Shown: positions 31,746-41,542, numbered from the stretch's first letter. The stretch is DNA of 64,000 bases from Pseudoalteromonas piscicida (GCF_002208135.1 NZ_CP021646.1:1037501-1101500); one strand, 5' to 3'. The notes: generated from the letters alone by a model not told the origin. Made by a program: numbers and translations.

Positions 31746-33404
31746 ATGAATATCTTGGTAGTCGACGATCAGGTATTAAACTGTAAGCTGCTCAAGGCAA
31801 TGCTTGAGCAACAATTTTACACCGTTTTTTGCGCGCATAATGGTCGTGATGCGTTAACGATCCTCGAAAGTCAGGACATTGACATCGTGCTGTTAGATGT
31901 TGTGATGCCGGTTATGGATGGCTTTGAGACCGCTCCAAAAATAAAGCAATATGCGGGCGACGTATATCTCCCTATTATCTTTATCACCGCACTTGAAGAT
32001 CAAAGTAGTTTTGAAAAATGTCTTGCTGTAGGTGGCGATGACTTTATTCATAAGCCGTTTGATAAAGTGATTTTATCGGCCAAAATCAAAGCACATGCAA
32101 GGACACGTAGGCTCAGCCAACAAAGTAACGAGCAGCGTCGACAACTCGAATATCACTATAACCAGATAGAGCGAGAGCACGAGATTGTTGAGCACATCTT
32201 TAGTAATGCGCTTGCGCAGCAATCTGAATATCCTGAGATTTGCGAATACCACTTGTCACCCGCATCAATGTTTAATGGCGATATGTTTTTAATGGCTAAG
32301 AGCCCGATGGGTGGCTTTTATTGTTTACTAGGAGATTTTACCGGCCATGGCTTGGCAGCTGCAGTCGGTGCGCTTCCCGCATCGCGCATTTTCTATACTA
32401 TGGTTCAAAAGGGGATGGCGGTAAGTGATATAGCCGTTGAACTCAATACTGCCCTCAATGAGTTGTTACCTGGCCACATGTTTTGCGCAGCAGCGATTAT
32501 CGAATTGAGCAGCTCAGGGAAAAGTGTTTCCGCTTGGCTTGGTGGTTTGCCTGATCTTTATCTGATAGACCAAGATGGTAATCTTATTAAAACGATAGAG
32601 AGCCAACATATGGCACTCGGCATTTTAGAAGTCGATGAGTTTGAACGTAATCTGCTGCATTTTGAAGTTAGCCCCGATCAACGACTCGTGATGGCGACAG
32701 ATGGCATCATCGAATCTGAGTCTGAGCGAGGTGAAATGTATGGCGAACGACGGCTGAAGCGTTTGCTAGCGAGTAGACAACATATTTCCACGGATCAAAT
32801 TATCTCCGAAGTTCGCGAGTTTTCTGGTCATACGGAGCAACAAGATGACTTAAGTATCGCGATTATTAATTGCGTTGCCAGCGAGTCAATTGTTTCTGCT
32901 CCTCATCATTATTCCAGCTTGCCGTTCAATATTTCGTTATCTTTAGATGCCAAGCAGATGAAAACTACAGATCCGGTACTTGAGCTGGTGGATTTACTTA
33001 GTGAAGTTGACGGTATTTCAGCGCACCGCTCAAACATATTCTTATTACTCTCTGAGGCCTACAACAATTCTTTAGACCATGGTGTGCTGGGGCTAGATTC
33101 TGAAATCAAAAATAAAGAAGATGGCTTTTTCGAATTCTATAGTCTGCGAGAGAGTGTTTTGAAGGAGTTAAAAGAAGCGCTCATTATTATTTCAGTGCGT
33201 TATAGTCCCGAAGAGCTAAAGCTATATTTCAACATTTGTGATTCAGGTAATGGTTTTGAATCAAGCGAGCGTAACAAAGCGCAACAAGAACATAGTCATG
33301 GTCGGGGTGTTAGCTTACTTAACGAAATTGCCCAAAGCGTTAGCTACAATAGCGCTGGAAATGAAGTAGAAATGGTTTATTCTCTCACCTCTAAATCGGT
33401 CTAA
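31746..33404 (+). CDS. Response regulator with PP2C phosphatase and anti-sigma kinase domains (CrsR-like)
   Basis: A three-domain, 552-residue protein. Residues 1-120 are a receiver with phospho-acceptor D51 and conserved T81 and K103. Residues ~145-380 form a SpoIIE/PP2C phosphatase (GDMFLMAK, LLGDFTGHG, MATDGIIE, QQDDLSIAI). The C-terminus is an RsbW-type GHKL ATPase (SEAYNNSLDHG, CDSGNGF, HGRGVSLLNEI). It probably phosphorylates and dephosphorylates the STAS protein encoded upstream in response to an unknown histidine kinase, thereby releasing or holding a sigma factor. Confidence 0.92.
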   Translation: MNILVVDDQVLNCKLLKAMLEQQFYTVFCAHNGRDALTILESQDIDIVLLDVVMPVMDGFETAPKIKQYAGDVYLPIIFITALEDQSSFEKCLAVGGDDFIHKPFDKVILSAKIKAHARTRRLSQQSNEQRRQLEYHYNQIEREHEIVEHIFSNALAQQSEYPEICEYHLSPASMFNGDMFLMAKSPMGGFYCLLGDFTGHGLAAAVGALPASRIFYTMVQKGMAVSDIAVELNTALNELLPGHMFCAAAIIELSSSGKSVSAWLGGLPDLYLIDQDGNLIKTIESQHMALGILEVDEFERNLLHFEVSPDQRLVMATDGIIESESERGEMYGERRLKRLLASRQHISTDQIISEVREFSGHTEQQDDLSIAIINCVASESIVSAPHHYSSLPFNISLSLDAKQMKTTDPVLELVDLLSEVDGISAHRSNIFLLLSEAYNNSLDHGVLGLDSEIKNKEDGFFEFYSLRESVLKELKEALIIISVRYSPEELKLYFNICDSGNGFESSERNKAQQEHSHGRGVSLLNEIAQSVSYNSAGNEVEMVYSLTSKSV

Positions 33405-33532
33405 ATTCCACTCAAACGTATTTCATCTCTGCTTTAGATTCAGTATCTATTGGTATTGCGCTATGTACCTGTATTTTAGTGTTGGCAAGGTATAAAGAGC
33501 GTGGTAGAGTTGTATTAACTTTAGATGTTTAG

Positions 33533-34198
33533 ATGGCTAAAATGTCGAATTATATTTCATTGAGTGGATTGTCTATCTCTTACGAGTTGCTTTTACAGCA
33601 ATTAGAAAAACTAGATACTTATATAGAGCGAAATTCAAGCAGTGCGGTTTGGTCATATCAGATCCCTGAGCTTGGAGAAGGAGGCGCTTGCAGCTTGTTT
33701 GGACACCTTCAGGAAGCACCTTTTTTATTGAGTGACCATGTTGAAATTAACGCGGCCAATGAACAATCGCTTGCCAAGCTGCAAACGATAGTGTCAGCGG
33801 TCGTTGAATTTACAGGTGTTGATTGGTTTGGCATATACCAAACTAGAGCGACAGATGAAGGGAAACAACTCCTCAAATTAGCGTACTCTGGCGCGCCGAG
33901 TAGACCGTTATTTCCGATTACTGAGGCTTTTGCCGCTACTTCAAATAATATCCAAACCGTGTTGAGCGCTAAAGCTCGAGTGATTAATGACATTCCTCAA
34001 TATGTCGCCAGTGGTGGAGAGTACTACACTTGCGATCCAAAGGTAAAAGCGGAAACCTGTTTGCCATTATTTGATGATGCTCAAAATTGTATTGGAATTA
34101 TTGATGCAGAAGCGTTCTCTGAGTCATTTTTCAACGAAGAAATTTTAGCATTGCTTGCAGCTGCATGTACGAGAATTCCTGAATATTTACCCGAATAA
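33533..34198 (+). CDS. GAF-domain protein
   Basis: A 221-residue protein with a GAF fold in residues ~85-215 (TGVDWFGIYQT, LKLAYSGAPSRPLFP, ETCLPLFDDAQNCIGIIDAEAF). No output domain is present. The overall shape resembles free-methionine sulfoxide reductase-type GAF proteins, but I cannot confirm the catalytic cysteines. It follows the partner-switching pair on the same strand after 128 bases and may be a signalling accessory or stand alone. Confidence 0.8.
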   Translation: MAKMSNYISLSGLSISYELLLQQLEKLDTYIERNSSSAVWSYQIPELGEGGACSLFGHLQEAPFLLSDHVEINAANEQSLAKLQTIVSAVVEFTGVDWFGIYQTRATDEGKQLLKLAYSGAPSRPLFPITEAFAATSNNIQTVLSAKARVINDIPQYVASGGEYYTCDPKVKAETCLPLFDDAQNCIGIIDAEAFSESFFNEEILALLAAACTRIPEYLPE

Positions 34199-34215
34199 TT
34201 GTAGGATAGTGGGGC

Positions 34216-34253
34216 TGTAAACTTGAGGAATATGCGGTGCTACTAAGTTTACA
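34216..34253. promoter_or_regulatory. Inverted repeat with TyrR-like half-sites upstream of tyrB
   Basis: TGTAAACTT (34216-34224) and its exact complement AAGTTTACA (34245-34253) are 20 bases apart, 125 bases before tyrB. Both outer hexamers are perfect TyrR half-boxes, but the spacing is not the N6 of a single box, so two half-conserved boxes are more likely. A second inverted repeat, GGTAAC/GTTACC, lies at about 34280-34312. Confidence 0.4.
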
Positions 34254-34377
34254 AAAATGAATAAAATTCTAGACAAATATGGTAACTGAGAAGCAAGTCT
34301 CTATGTTACCATCAAGTCTACTGGAATCGGGCGTCAGCCGCTCGAGTTTGCATTAATTAAAATAAAAGAGATAAGCC

Positions 34378-35568
34378 ATGTTCTCAGAGCTAAAACCACT
34401 TCCAACAGATCCTATTTTAGGCCTGATGGCCGCTTATAAACAGGACACTAACCCAAACAAAATTGACCTTGGTGTAGGTGTTTATAAGGACGAGCAGGGA
34501 AACACGCCGGTACTTAGAGCGGTTAAAAAAGCGGAAGCGTTTCGTTTAGAAAACGAAACGACAAAATCTTATATTGGTTTGGCTGGTAACTTAGACTTCT
34601 GTCAAAAGATGGAAACGCTGTTACTTGGAGAGCATAGTACACTATTGGCAAACCGTGTACGTACGGCGCAAGCTCCGGGTGGTACTGGCGCATTGCGTGT
34701 TGCTGCCGAATTTATTAAACGTTGCAACACCAATGCAACTGTTTGGGTTACGACTCCAACTTGGGCAAATCACATCAGCCTATTTGAAGCTGCTGGTCTA
34801 ACAGTCAAAGAGTATCCTTACTACGACTACGAAAACAAAGGTTTGCTATTTGATGAGATGATCAATGCACTGAAACAAGTACCTAAAGGTGATGTGGTAC
34901 TACTTCATGCATGTTGTCATAACCCAAGTGGTATGGACTTAAATCAAGCGCAATGGAAAGTGGTTGCTGAACTTGCAAAAGAGCAAGGCTTTACGCCATT
35001 AATTGATATTGCATACCAAGGTTTTGGTACTAGCCTTGAAGAAGATGCACAAGGCCTTAGAACGGTTGCAGATACGGTGGATGAAATGATCATCTGTTCA
35101 TCTTGCTCTAAGAACTTTGGTCTATACCGCGAGCGTATCGGTGCGTGTTCAATCATTGCAAAAGACAGTGCAACTGCCGATGTTTCAAACTCAGTATTAC
35201 TTAGTGTTGTTCGTAGTATTTATTCAATGCCTCCTGCGCACGGTGCTGATATTGTAAATACCATTCTAAGCAGTACAGAACTTACACAAATGTGGTACGA
35301 CGAGCTTGATGAAATGCGCGGTCGTATCAATGGCCTACGTACTTTAATCAAAGAAAGTCTAGCAGCAAAAGGTGTTGAGCAAGACTTCTCGTTCATCGAC
35401 CGTCAGCACGGTATGTTCTCTTTCTTAGGTATTAATAAAGAGCAAATTGACAGACTTCGCACCGAATATGCTATCTATATGGTAGGTTCTAGCCGCGTTA
35501 ACGTAGCTGGTGTAAGCAAAGACAATATTGATTACTTTGCTGATGCAGTTGCAAGCGTGATTAAATAA
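34378..35568 (+). CDS. tyrB: Aromatic amino acid aminotransferase
   Basis: A 396-residue pyridoxal-phosphate aminotransferase of the AspC/TyrB subgroup, with IDLGVGVYKDEQGNTP, TWVNH-type substrate loop (TPTWANH), ACCHNPSGMD and the PLP lysine in SSCSKNFGLYRERIG. It transaminates phenylpyruvate and 4-hydroxyphenylpyruvate (and possibly oxaloacetate) in the last step of Phe and Tyr synthesis, complementing tyrA and pheA in this window. TyrB rather than AspC is favoured by sequence character and the TyrR-like half-sites upstream, but dual specificity is common. Confidence 0.9.
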   Translation: MFSELKPLPTDPILGLMAAYKQDTNPNKIDLGVGVYKDEQGNTPVLRAVKKAEAFRLENETTKSYIGLAGNLDFCQKMETLLLGEHSTLLANRVRTAQAPGGTGALRVAAEFIKRCNTNATVWVTTPTWANHISLFEAAGLTVKEYPYYDYENKGLLFDEMINALKQVPKGDVVLLHACCHNPSGMDLNQAQWKVVAELAKEQGFTPLIDIAYQGFGTSLEEDAQGLRTVADTVDEMIICSSCSKNFGLYRERIGACSIIAKDSATADVSNSVLLSVVRSIYSMPPAHGADIVNTILSSTELTQMWYDELDEMRGRINGLRTLIKESLAAKGVEQDFSFIDRQHGMFSFLGINKEQIDRLRTEYAIYMVGSSRVNVAGVSKDNIDYFADAVASVIK

Positions 35569-35591
35569 TATCACGCTACACAGAACAAAAT

Positions 35592-35620
35592 AAAAAACCG
35601 CAAAAGCTGCGGTTTTTTAT
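35592..35620. terminator. Bidirectional terminator between tyrB and yebG
   Basis: An 11-bp stem AAAAAACCGCA (35592-35602) pairs with TGCGGTTTTTT (35608-35618) and provides T runs on both strands for the convergent genes. Confidence 0.92.
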
Positions 35621-35626
35621 TTTCAC

Positions 35627-35941
35627 TTAGGCTTGCTTAATTTTGGTCACTTTATCTGAATCTGACGCTTTTTCGTCTTCAGATTTGTTTTTCGTATTAG
35701 CCTTCGGTGCTGCTTTGCCACCCTTTAACACAGATACAAAGTCATCTTTTTGTTTTGCAATTTCAAGCGCTAGGGATTCAATTTGTTGCTCACTCAGCGG
35801 CACGTCAACTTTCGTTAGCATGTCTTCCAATGCTTCAGCTACATCTAGCATCTTATCATAAGCATCAGCTTCTTTTTTAGACGTGAAAGTCATACGCTCG
35901 ACTCCATTTCTTTCAACAACATATTTGATGATAACGGCCAT
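35627..35941 (-). CDS. yebG: SOS-inducible DNA-damage protein YebG
   Basis: The ATG at 35941 gives a 104-residue protein (MAVIIKYVVERNG); the frame opens six codons earlier. The sequence keeps the YebG core FTSKKEADAYDKMLDVAEALEDML and an acidic, lysine-rich tail. YebG is a small LexA-controlled protein of unclear biochemical role. A perfect LexA box lies 17 bases upstream of the start, supporting both identity and start. Confidence 0.93.
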   Translation of the reverse strand: MAVIIKYVVERNGVERMTFTSKKEADAYDKMLDVAEALEDMLTKVDVPLSEQQIESLALEIAKQKDDFVSVLKGGKAAPKANTKNKSEDEKASDSDKVTKIKQA

Positions 35942-35958
35942 GGTTATTCCCCTAGTCA

Positions 35959-35974
35959 CTGTTTTTTTATACAG
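35959..35974 (-). promoter_or_regulatory. LexA-binding SOS box of yebG
   Basis: CTGT, eight bases, ACAG is a perfect match to the gammaproteobacterial LexA consensus and sits immediately upstream of yebG. The remaining ~290 bases to the comEA-like gene show only AT-rich sequence. Confidence 0.9.
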
Positions 35975-36261
35975 TAAATCGGATTGAGTTATTAAGCAAG
36001 CTATTTTGAAAAATTTTCAAGTGGCGATGAGCGAGAGGAAATTAATTAAGGCTATAAAAAACAACAAATTAAGGTTTATTTTGATTTTTAAAAGAATGAA
36101 TGTTTTTTGACAAAGTCAATGTCCCGATCTTTATTTAACCTGAGGTTTGGATAAGGAAATAATTATCCGAAGCTCAGGTTATTTAAAAAAGCTAGTTGCA
36201 ATCACCCATCGAAACGAATGCAAAAAGCTTTGGATACTTTTTACGCACAAGGAGTGTATAT

Positions 36262-36570
36262 ATGTTCAATAAATCCACCATACTTTCTATTTTATTGGCG
36301 TTAGGTTTGAGTTGTTCAAGTGTGCTCGCAAAACCAGCGGATCAAGAAAAATCAGTCTCTCAGATACAGCAGCAAAGTGCTGTACTCAATATTAATTCTG
36401 CTGATGCTTCGGCGCTTTCAAGTTTACCAGGGATTGGTATTCGTAAAGCTGAGGCCATCGTTGAGTACCGTAAGAAAATGGGGCGCTTTAAAACAACAAC
36501 GGAGTTGCTGGAAGTAAAAGGAATTGGGAAAGGAATATTGGCGAAGCTGGAGGGGAAAATTAGAGTCTAG
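36262..36570 (+). CDS. ComEA-like helix-hairpin-helix DNA-binding protein
   Basis: The ATG at 36262 follows AAGGAG and gives 102 residues. A signal peptide (LALGLSCSSVLA) is followed by a short linker and a helix-hairpin-helix pair from about residue 42 (NINSADASALSSLPGIGIRKAEAIVEYRK, then LLEVKGIGKGILAKL). This is the periplasmic ComEA type that binds incoming DNA during natural transformation. It stands alone here, as comEA homologues often do in gammaproteobacteria. Confidence 0.92.
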   Translation: MFNKSTILSILLALGLSCSSVLAKPADQEKSVSQIQQQSAVLNINSADASALSSLPGIGIRKAEAIVEYRKKMGRFKTTTELLEVKGIGKGILAKLEGKIRV

Positions 36571-36621
36571 TTAGTGTTATTGTGTGCGAGCAAAGCTGCT
36601 CGCACACAGGTAGATTGAAGA

Positions 36622-36927
36622 TTAGGGCTTATTCGACGCGTTAAATTCGTCGATTGCCTGAGTCAATTTGGGTTTGCCAAACTGTATTTCCAGTGGTGTA
36701 GTCAGTAGCGGATATATTAATCCAGCCACCAGTAAGACAGGTAATAACAGCCAGCCTTCAAATACGACCAATGAGGCAAAAAACGGTGTGAGCAGTAGCA
36801 ACTTTGCTACCCTTAACACGACCTTTGTTTTCGCATCAAGATGGCTAAGTGCAAGACGTAAGATCACCTGCTTGTCACGTAATTTAAACGCTCTTAGTTG
36901 CTCAATTTGGCTTAACCTAAAATGCAT
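36622..36927 (-). CDS. Small inner-membrane protein of unknown function
   Basis: A 101-residue protein with a polar N-terminal third, two hydrophobic segments (about residues 37-57 and 58-76) and a polar tail. I do not recognise the family. It starts 12 bases after the dsbB stop on the same strand and is likely co-transcribed with it. Confidence 0.75.
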   Translation of the reverse strand: MHFRLSQIEQLRAFKLRDKQVILRLALSHLDAKTKVVLRVAKLLLLTPFFASLVVFEGWLLLPVLLVAGLIYPLLTTPLEIQFGKPKLTQAIDEFNASNKP

Positions 36928-36939
36928 GAATGTGATATC

Positions 36940-37449
36940 TCAACTTTTTTTGGTAACGTGGAAAAATAAGAAAAGAATAAATGCAACACTATAAAATGCA
37001 AAGATAATCTCCATCCACCCAGGCATAGATAGTCCTGCAAACGACCAATCTATGTTGCCACAGTCACCTGTTGCAGCAAAAAAGCTTGGTAACCATTCAT
37101 GAAGCGGCATAAACGCAGGAAAGTTTGGTACAAAGTCACAGGTAAAAGCAAATGGATCCGTTGTGGTTTGCATACTGATATGTTCACGGGCGATAAAATA
37201 ACCCCAAATACTGCCTACACCCCAAGAAACAAATGCGAGACTACGCAGTGCGAAAGAGCGAGGAGAAATCATACCGATTAAACCAGCTGCTAATAACCCC
37301 AACATAGCAAAACGCTGATAGATGCACATAATACAGGGCTCTAAACCCATACCGTATTGAAAATACAGTGCAACGGCTTCAAAAATAGCAGCGGATAGTG
37401 CTAGCAATCCCCAAGATTGCCTAGAGAGATGAAAAGATGAAATCTTCAT
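36940..37449 (-). CDS. dsbB: Disulfide bond formation protein B
   Basis: A 169-residue inner-membrane protein with four hydrophobic segments. The catalytic cysteines are present: CIMC at 39-42 in the first periplasmic loop and C104 and C130 in the second. DsbB reoxidises periplasmic DsbA and passes electrons to quinone. A small membrane-protein gene follows closely. The upstream gap holds a degenerate end of the MITE-like repeat. Confidence 0.95.
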   Translation of the reverse strand: MKISSFHLSRQSWGLLALSAAIFEAVALYFQYGMGLEPCIMCIYQRFAMLGLLAAGLIGMISPRSFALRSLAFVSWGVGSIWGYFIAREHISMQTTTDPFAFTCDFVPNFPAFMPLHEWLPSFFAATGDCGNIDWSFAGLSMPGWMEIIFAFYSVAFILFLFFHVTKKS

Positions 37450-37547
37450 TATAGAGAAACCCTTTTTGTTTTATTATGCTTTATCTGGCCGCGTTAGAGC
37501 AACCTTACTTCGCAGTGTGCGCTATCTTTGCGACGATTTTTCGACTC

Positions 37548-37607
37548 TTGTTACCAGCAGAAGTTCGAAAATATCAAAGTAGATCAATTGATTAAGTCAA
37601 TTGGTGT
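37548..37607. repeat. Degenerate partial copy of the MITE-like element
   Basis: The stretch ending in GATTAAGTCAATTGGTGT aligns with the right arm and sub-terminal part of 26154-26315 (TTGTTA, TAGATCA, ATTAAG, AATTGGT in order). The left arm is not evident. Confidence 0.45.
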
Positions 37608-37652
37608 TAGACCGACATTCTCAGCATTTCTATTCTGACGTATTTTATTTAC

Positions 37653-39151
37653 TCACTCACTTTTCTCCAGAGCATCGATATGAAAAGTAGCGCGCTCAAT
37701 GGCTAAGCCATGCAAGATAACGTATTCAATATCGTTATAAGCCGAGACTGACTGCAAAGGGTTACTATTTAACAGCAATAGATTAGCCACTTTCCCAGCA
37801 GCGATACTGCCGTACTGGTTGTCTATCGCAAATGCTTTGGCATTATTAATGGTTGCAGCAGATAGCAGGCTAACGAGATCTACTCCAGCTTGATCCATCA
37901 TCGTTAACTCTTGATAAGTCGATAAGCCCGGTTGTGAGGCATAAGTTGGTGCGGGTGGCGTATCTGAGCCAAGCAGCAAGGTTGCGCCATTTTTATATAG
38001 GTAATTTAGTGCACGTTGCCCTTGAGAGAAAACTTGCTCAAGTTTAGCCACCTTTTGTTCATTACTTATTTCACCCCAGCCTTGCCCATTTCTCGAGAAA
38101 ACCAGCGACCAGGTTCACTTTGATACCAAGCAATTTGAGACGGAGGTAATACGGTACGATATTCAGACGTGAAGGTGAAAGTGTTGTCAGTCACTTTCGC
38201 CAGAGCATTCATCACATTTAATGTGGCTTGATAGGCGATGTCTTTTTCGATGATGGTATCCAGCACTGCTTTTACATTGGTTGGCAGTTCGCTTTCGCTA
38301 GGGGCTGTATTTGGCGCTAACCAGTTCCAAAGTCCATGCGCCATAATGTTGATATTGGCGTCTACAGCAAGTTGTTGCATATCAACGGCATTCGCATGTG
38401 CCATTACGGGTAACTTAAGTGAGTTTGCTGACTCGACTAACTGTTTGGCAGTTTTTTGGTTAATAAGCGGTATAGTATTGTTTTCTCCAAAGCCATCTTC
38501 AAAGTACAGTTTGGCACAAGTTGCACCGTCAGATTTCATTCGCGTTAAGGGCTGAGCTCCTCGGTGAGAGTGCGCTTGAGATGGCGTTAGCTCATGAGCA
38601 GGGTCGCCGTGTTGTGCAGCAAAGTAGGGTTTATGTTGATGTAACTTTGAGTAACTAAGGCCTTCAGCGTTGTAGCCTTGGTAAACCGGCATTGCGCCAC
38701 AAAAATAGGCGTCGGGTGCGGGGCCATTCGCTGTAAATTCGGTCATGCCGGTAGCAGTGTTTGACGGGTCAATAACTTGTGTGACGCCATAGTAAAGATA
38801 ATTAGCGCCTTGCCGTTTTAAAAATGCTGCTTGCATTTGAGTAGCGTTAGGGGAAGTGTTAAGCAATCCCGGCATTGTTTTTAGGTGGACATGGCTATCG
38901 GTTAACCCTGGTATGAGGTATTGACCATGAGCATCAATGACCTTTGCTGCATCCGGTTTTTGACTTGAGTCAGAGACTTGTATAATTTTGCCATCTTGGA
39001 TGGCGAGCCAATGATTGGAAATGATATCGACTTGGTGCTTATCAATAGGATTTAAAATGGTAGCATTGTCGATACGAAGGTCTACTGCTGCAAATAATGC
39101 ATTAGAAGACAGGGTGCAAAAGACCGTAAATATTAATGTTTGTTTTTTCAT
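37653..39151 (-). pseudogene. Secreted amidohydrolase interrupted by a frameshift
   Basis: Two adjacent frames, 39151-38066 and 38067-37653, form one ~498-residue amidohydrolase. The first has a signal peptide (TLSSNALFAAVD), the HxH metal motif DSHVHLKTMPG, a lysine in CAKLYFEDG and His in VMAHANAV and IMAHGLWNW. The second supplies LLLGSDTPPAPTY with the catalytic Asp and the closing strand GKVANLLLLNSNP. Adding one base to the C run at 38074-38077 (coding GGGG to GGGGG) joins them as KAGGEISNEQKVAKLEQ. The substrate is unknown; imidazolonepropionase- and prolidase-like enzymes share this layout. The break is likely a sequencing artefact. Confidence 0.8.
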
Positions 39152-39296
39152 AATGAAAACCAGTTAGTGTCGTATTAGATGCCTTCGAGCATAACTGGCG
39201 AGGTACTTTGTGTTTTAATTTTCATATAAAATAACTCTGAAATTTTTCTTAATTTAATTAAAACTATAATAATCAATAATGTAAGGTGTTCTGGGG

Positions 39297-41054
39297 TTGA
39301 AAAATTTGCTTTTGGGAAATTGGCTTGTTGTGCCTAAATTGAACCAGATTGTGGAGTATCCGACTGGCCGTGAATATACCGTCACCCCAAAAGTGATGAA
39401 ATTACTGTTGGTGTTGGTCGATGCGAAAGCTGAGCCTCTGAGTATTGATAACCTCGTCGAGTTAGTGTGGCACCCTAAAGTGGTGTCTGACAACTCGGTC
39501 TATCAAGCTATCGCGCAGTTAAGAAAGATTTTAAACACAGATCCGCAATACGAAGAATATATAGAAAGAATATCAGCTCAAGGCTACCGCATTCATCCAA
39601 ACATTCTGCTTAGAGAGCATAAAGCGGCTGTGATGCCAGTAAGTAATAAGCGAATTTGGCTGCTTGCTGTCGCCATTACGTTGCTCGCACTGGTTGCTTT
39701 TTGTGCTTTTTATATTCAAATTGATCAAAAGCACAAGGCACAAAACAACCCGTATTTTGATGAGATCACCCTTGCCACACACCTATCCCAAAGTACAGCG
39801 GTGGAAGAGTTGGCGCGAGCGAAAACGATTTATCAACAAGTGTTATCTAAACAAAGTGACAATGTCGAGGCACTCAGTGGCTTATGTAATGCTTTTATGG
39901 GGCTCAGCGTATATGGCGCGGTGTCAGAGTACGAATCGCTTGCTTTGTGCCGCCCTCTGTTAGAGAAGGCCCGCACTTTAGATGCTAAAAATATTGAAGT
40001 GATAACCTCTCTTGCACGCTTTGCGGTGATGGAGAATGAAATTGAACTAGCACAGGATTATTTTAAGCGCGGATTTGAGATCTCAACCAAGCATGCTCGC
40101 CTATGGCATTGGTATGGTCGATTTCTTCGGGACCAACACAAAATACCCGATGCGATTGCTGCGCATAAACAAGCGTATCAGTTAGCACCAAACGATGCGG
40201 TTATTATCCGAGGATTAGCCTATGCCTATTTGAATTTTAGAGAGTTAGTGCTCGCTCGAAAATATTTTGATCGTAGCGTTGCCGTTGCCCCCCACACCAA
40301 AAACAATCCGCTCTATGCGCTAGACTTTTATCCGCTTAACCAGAATAGGGCAAGCCAATATTTGCTGTGGTACCAAAACAATTACATCGATCATAGTAAA
40401 TTGTACCCCGCGCAGCAGTTGAGCCACATATTAGTGTTATTGAGTTTAGGGCGAGCAGAAGAAGCTGGGGAGAAATATCGGCAAGCCGCAAATTTAGGTT
40501 CAATTTCTACAGCATTTAGACTCTATGTTGAAGCCGGGATCGCATGGCGACAAGGTAATGTCGAAAAGGCCGAAGGATTCTTAAAACAGCGATACGAGCT
40601 AGACTCAAAGGGTAATCATTATGTGATGCCTTATATTCTTGCTTTACTTGCACGGCAGAAAGTACAACCCGCGCTAACGCTTTTTGAACAGCATTTTGCT
40701 GATCTCGCGGCGCTTAAATCGCCGGAGGCAGGCAATGTAGGGCAATACCTTACTTATGCCCTGATGCTGAAACGTACAAGTCAACAAAGCAAGCTCAAGC
40801 GAGTAAAACAGTTGTTGGCACAATACCTTAATCAAGGAAATCAGCTCGATGCAGCTTTATCTCCTTACTGGTTCGCACTTAACAATGACGCAGCAGAAAC
40901 ACAACATGCGCTGAAGCAGCTGCTCAACACCGGTTGGTTACCCGACTACAATGATAGCTTTTTTGCCACAGATCTTTATCTCGCTTTGACATCAGACCAC
41001 GAATTTAAACAAGCATGGCTGAATAAGCTTGAAATCAGACAGAGCGAGCTCTAA
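39297..41054 (+). CDS. CadC-like membrane regulator with TPR-type periplasmic domain
   Basis: A 585-residue protein with a TTG start at 39297. Residues ~1-100 are an OmpR-type winged helix (REYTVTPKVMKLLLVLVDA, VYQAIAQLRKIL, RISAQGYRI). One transmembrane segment (~120-142) leads to a large helical TPR-like region. This is the CadC/ToxR topology, in which a membrane-anchored regulator senses the periplasm directly. It is divergent from the secreted amidohydrolase gene, its probable target. No effector can be named. Confidence 0.88.
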   Translation: MKNLLLGNWLVVPKLNQIVEYPTGREYTVTPKVMKLLLVLVDAKAEPLSIDNLVELVWHPKVVSDNSVYQAIAQLRKILNTDPQYEEYIERISAQGYRIHPNILLREHKAAVMPVSNKRIWLLAVAITLLALVAFCAFYIQIDQKHKAQNNPYFDEITLATHLSQSTAVEELARAKTIYQQVLSKQSDNVEALSGLCNAFMGLSVYGAVSEYESLALCRPLLEKARTLDAKNIEVITSLARFAVMENEIELAQDYFKRGFEISTKHARLWHWYGRFLRDQHKIPDAIAAHKQAYQLAPNDAVIIRGLAYAYLNFRELVLARKYFDRSVAVAPHTKNNPLYALDFYPLNQNRASQYLLWYQNNYIDHSKLYPAQQLSHILVLLSLGRAEEAGEKYRQAANLGSISTAFRLYVEAGIAWRQGNVEKAEGFLKQRYELDSKGNHYVMPYILALLARQKVQPALTLFEQHFADLAALKSPEAGNVGQYLTYALMLKRTSQQSKLKRVKQLLAQYLNQGNQLDAALSPYWFALNNDAAETQHALKQLLNTGWLPDYNDSFFATDLYLALTSDHEFKQAWLNKLEIRQSEL

Positions 41055-41253
41055 TACGTTTGGTTACTCAGACATAAAATTTACATTGCGATTTAAAAAT
41101 AGGGAGTGAATTTCCTTTGCTCTGTTTTCCGACGGCCACTAACCTTTGATATAGGCTTTTAAAAACAGGGTTCGATTGTGTTGCCTTTGAGTTTTGGTTT
41201 TCCTTAAGCTGCTTGGTTGTTTGCAAGCTACTCTCGAAAGTAAATTGCAAGAG

Positions 41254-41448
41254 ATGTCCAATAACATTATTACACGCCGTTTTGTCTGTTTACTTCGCAG
41301 TTGTTCCGTGTGCACTTCAGGAGAAGCATTTGAGTTATACAAAATGAAAGCAGGGGCAGGATGGTCTGATGAGGAGCAGTTTGTTTACATTAACAGCTCA
41401 GTGTTTAGCGAAGATGAGCTCGTTATAGCCAAGCCTATATTGCCTTAA
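41254..41448 (+). CDS. Small hypothetical protein
   Basis: A 64-residue frame from the ATG at 41254 (MSNNIITRRFVCLLRSCSVC), with a Cys-rich start and an acidic second half (WSDEEQFVYINSSVFSEDELV). The balanced composition of the second half looks protein-like, but the ribosome-binding site is weak and I do not recognise a family. It stands between the CadC-like regulator and fadR. Confidence 0.4.
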   Translation: MSNNIITRRFVCLLRSCSVCTSGEAFELYKMKAGAGWSDEEQFVYINSSVFSEDELVIAKPILP

Positions 41449-41542
41449 GTGAGTCCTAAATCTCATACTGCATCACAATCTCACCTGCATTGAACATGGC
41501 TATTTTCAGCTAGGGTGATTTGTAGCTTGTTAGTTGAGCTTC

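Noticed and set aside
31746..33404. The response regulator considered as a hybrid histidine kinase.
   Set aside because: The GHKL part is of the RsbW anti-sigma type at the C-terminus, without a phospho-acceptor His helix, and a PP2C domain is present.
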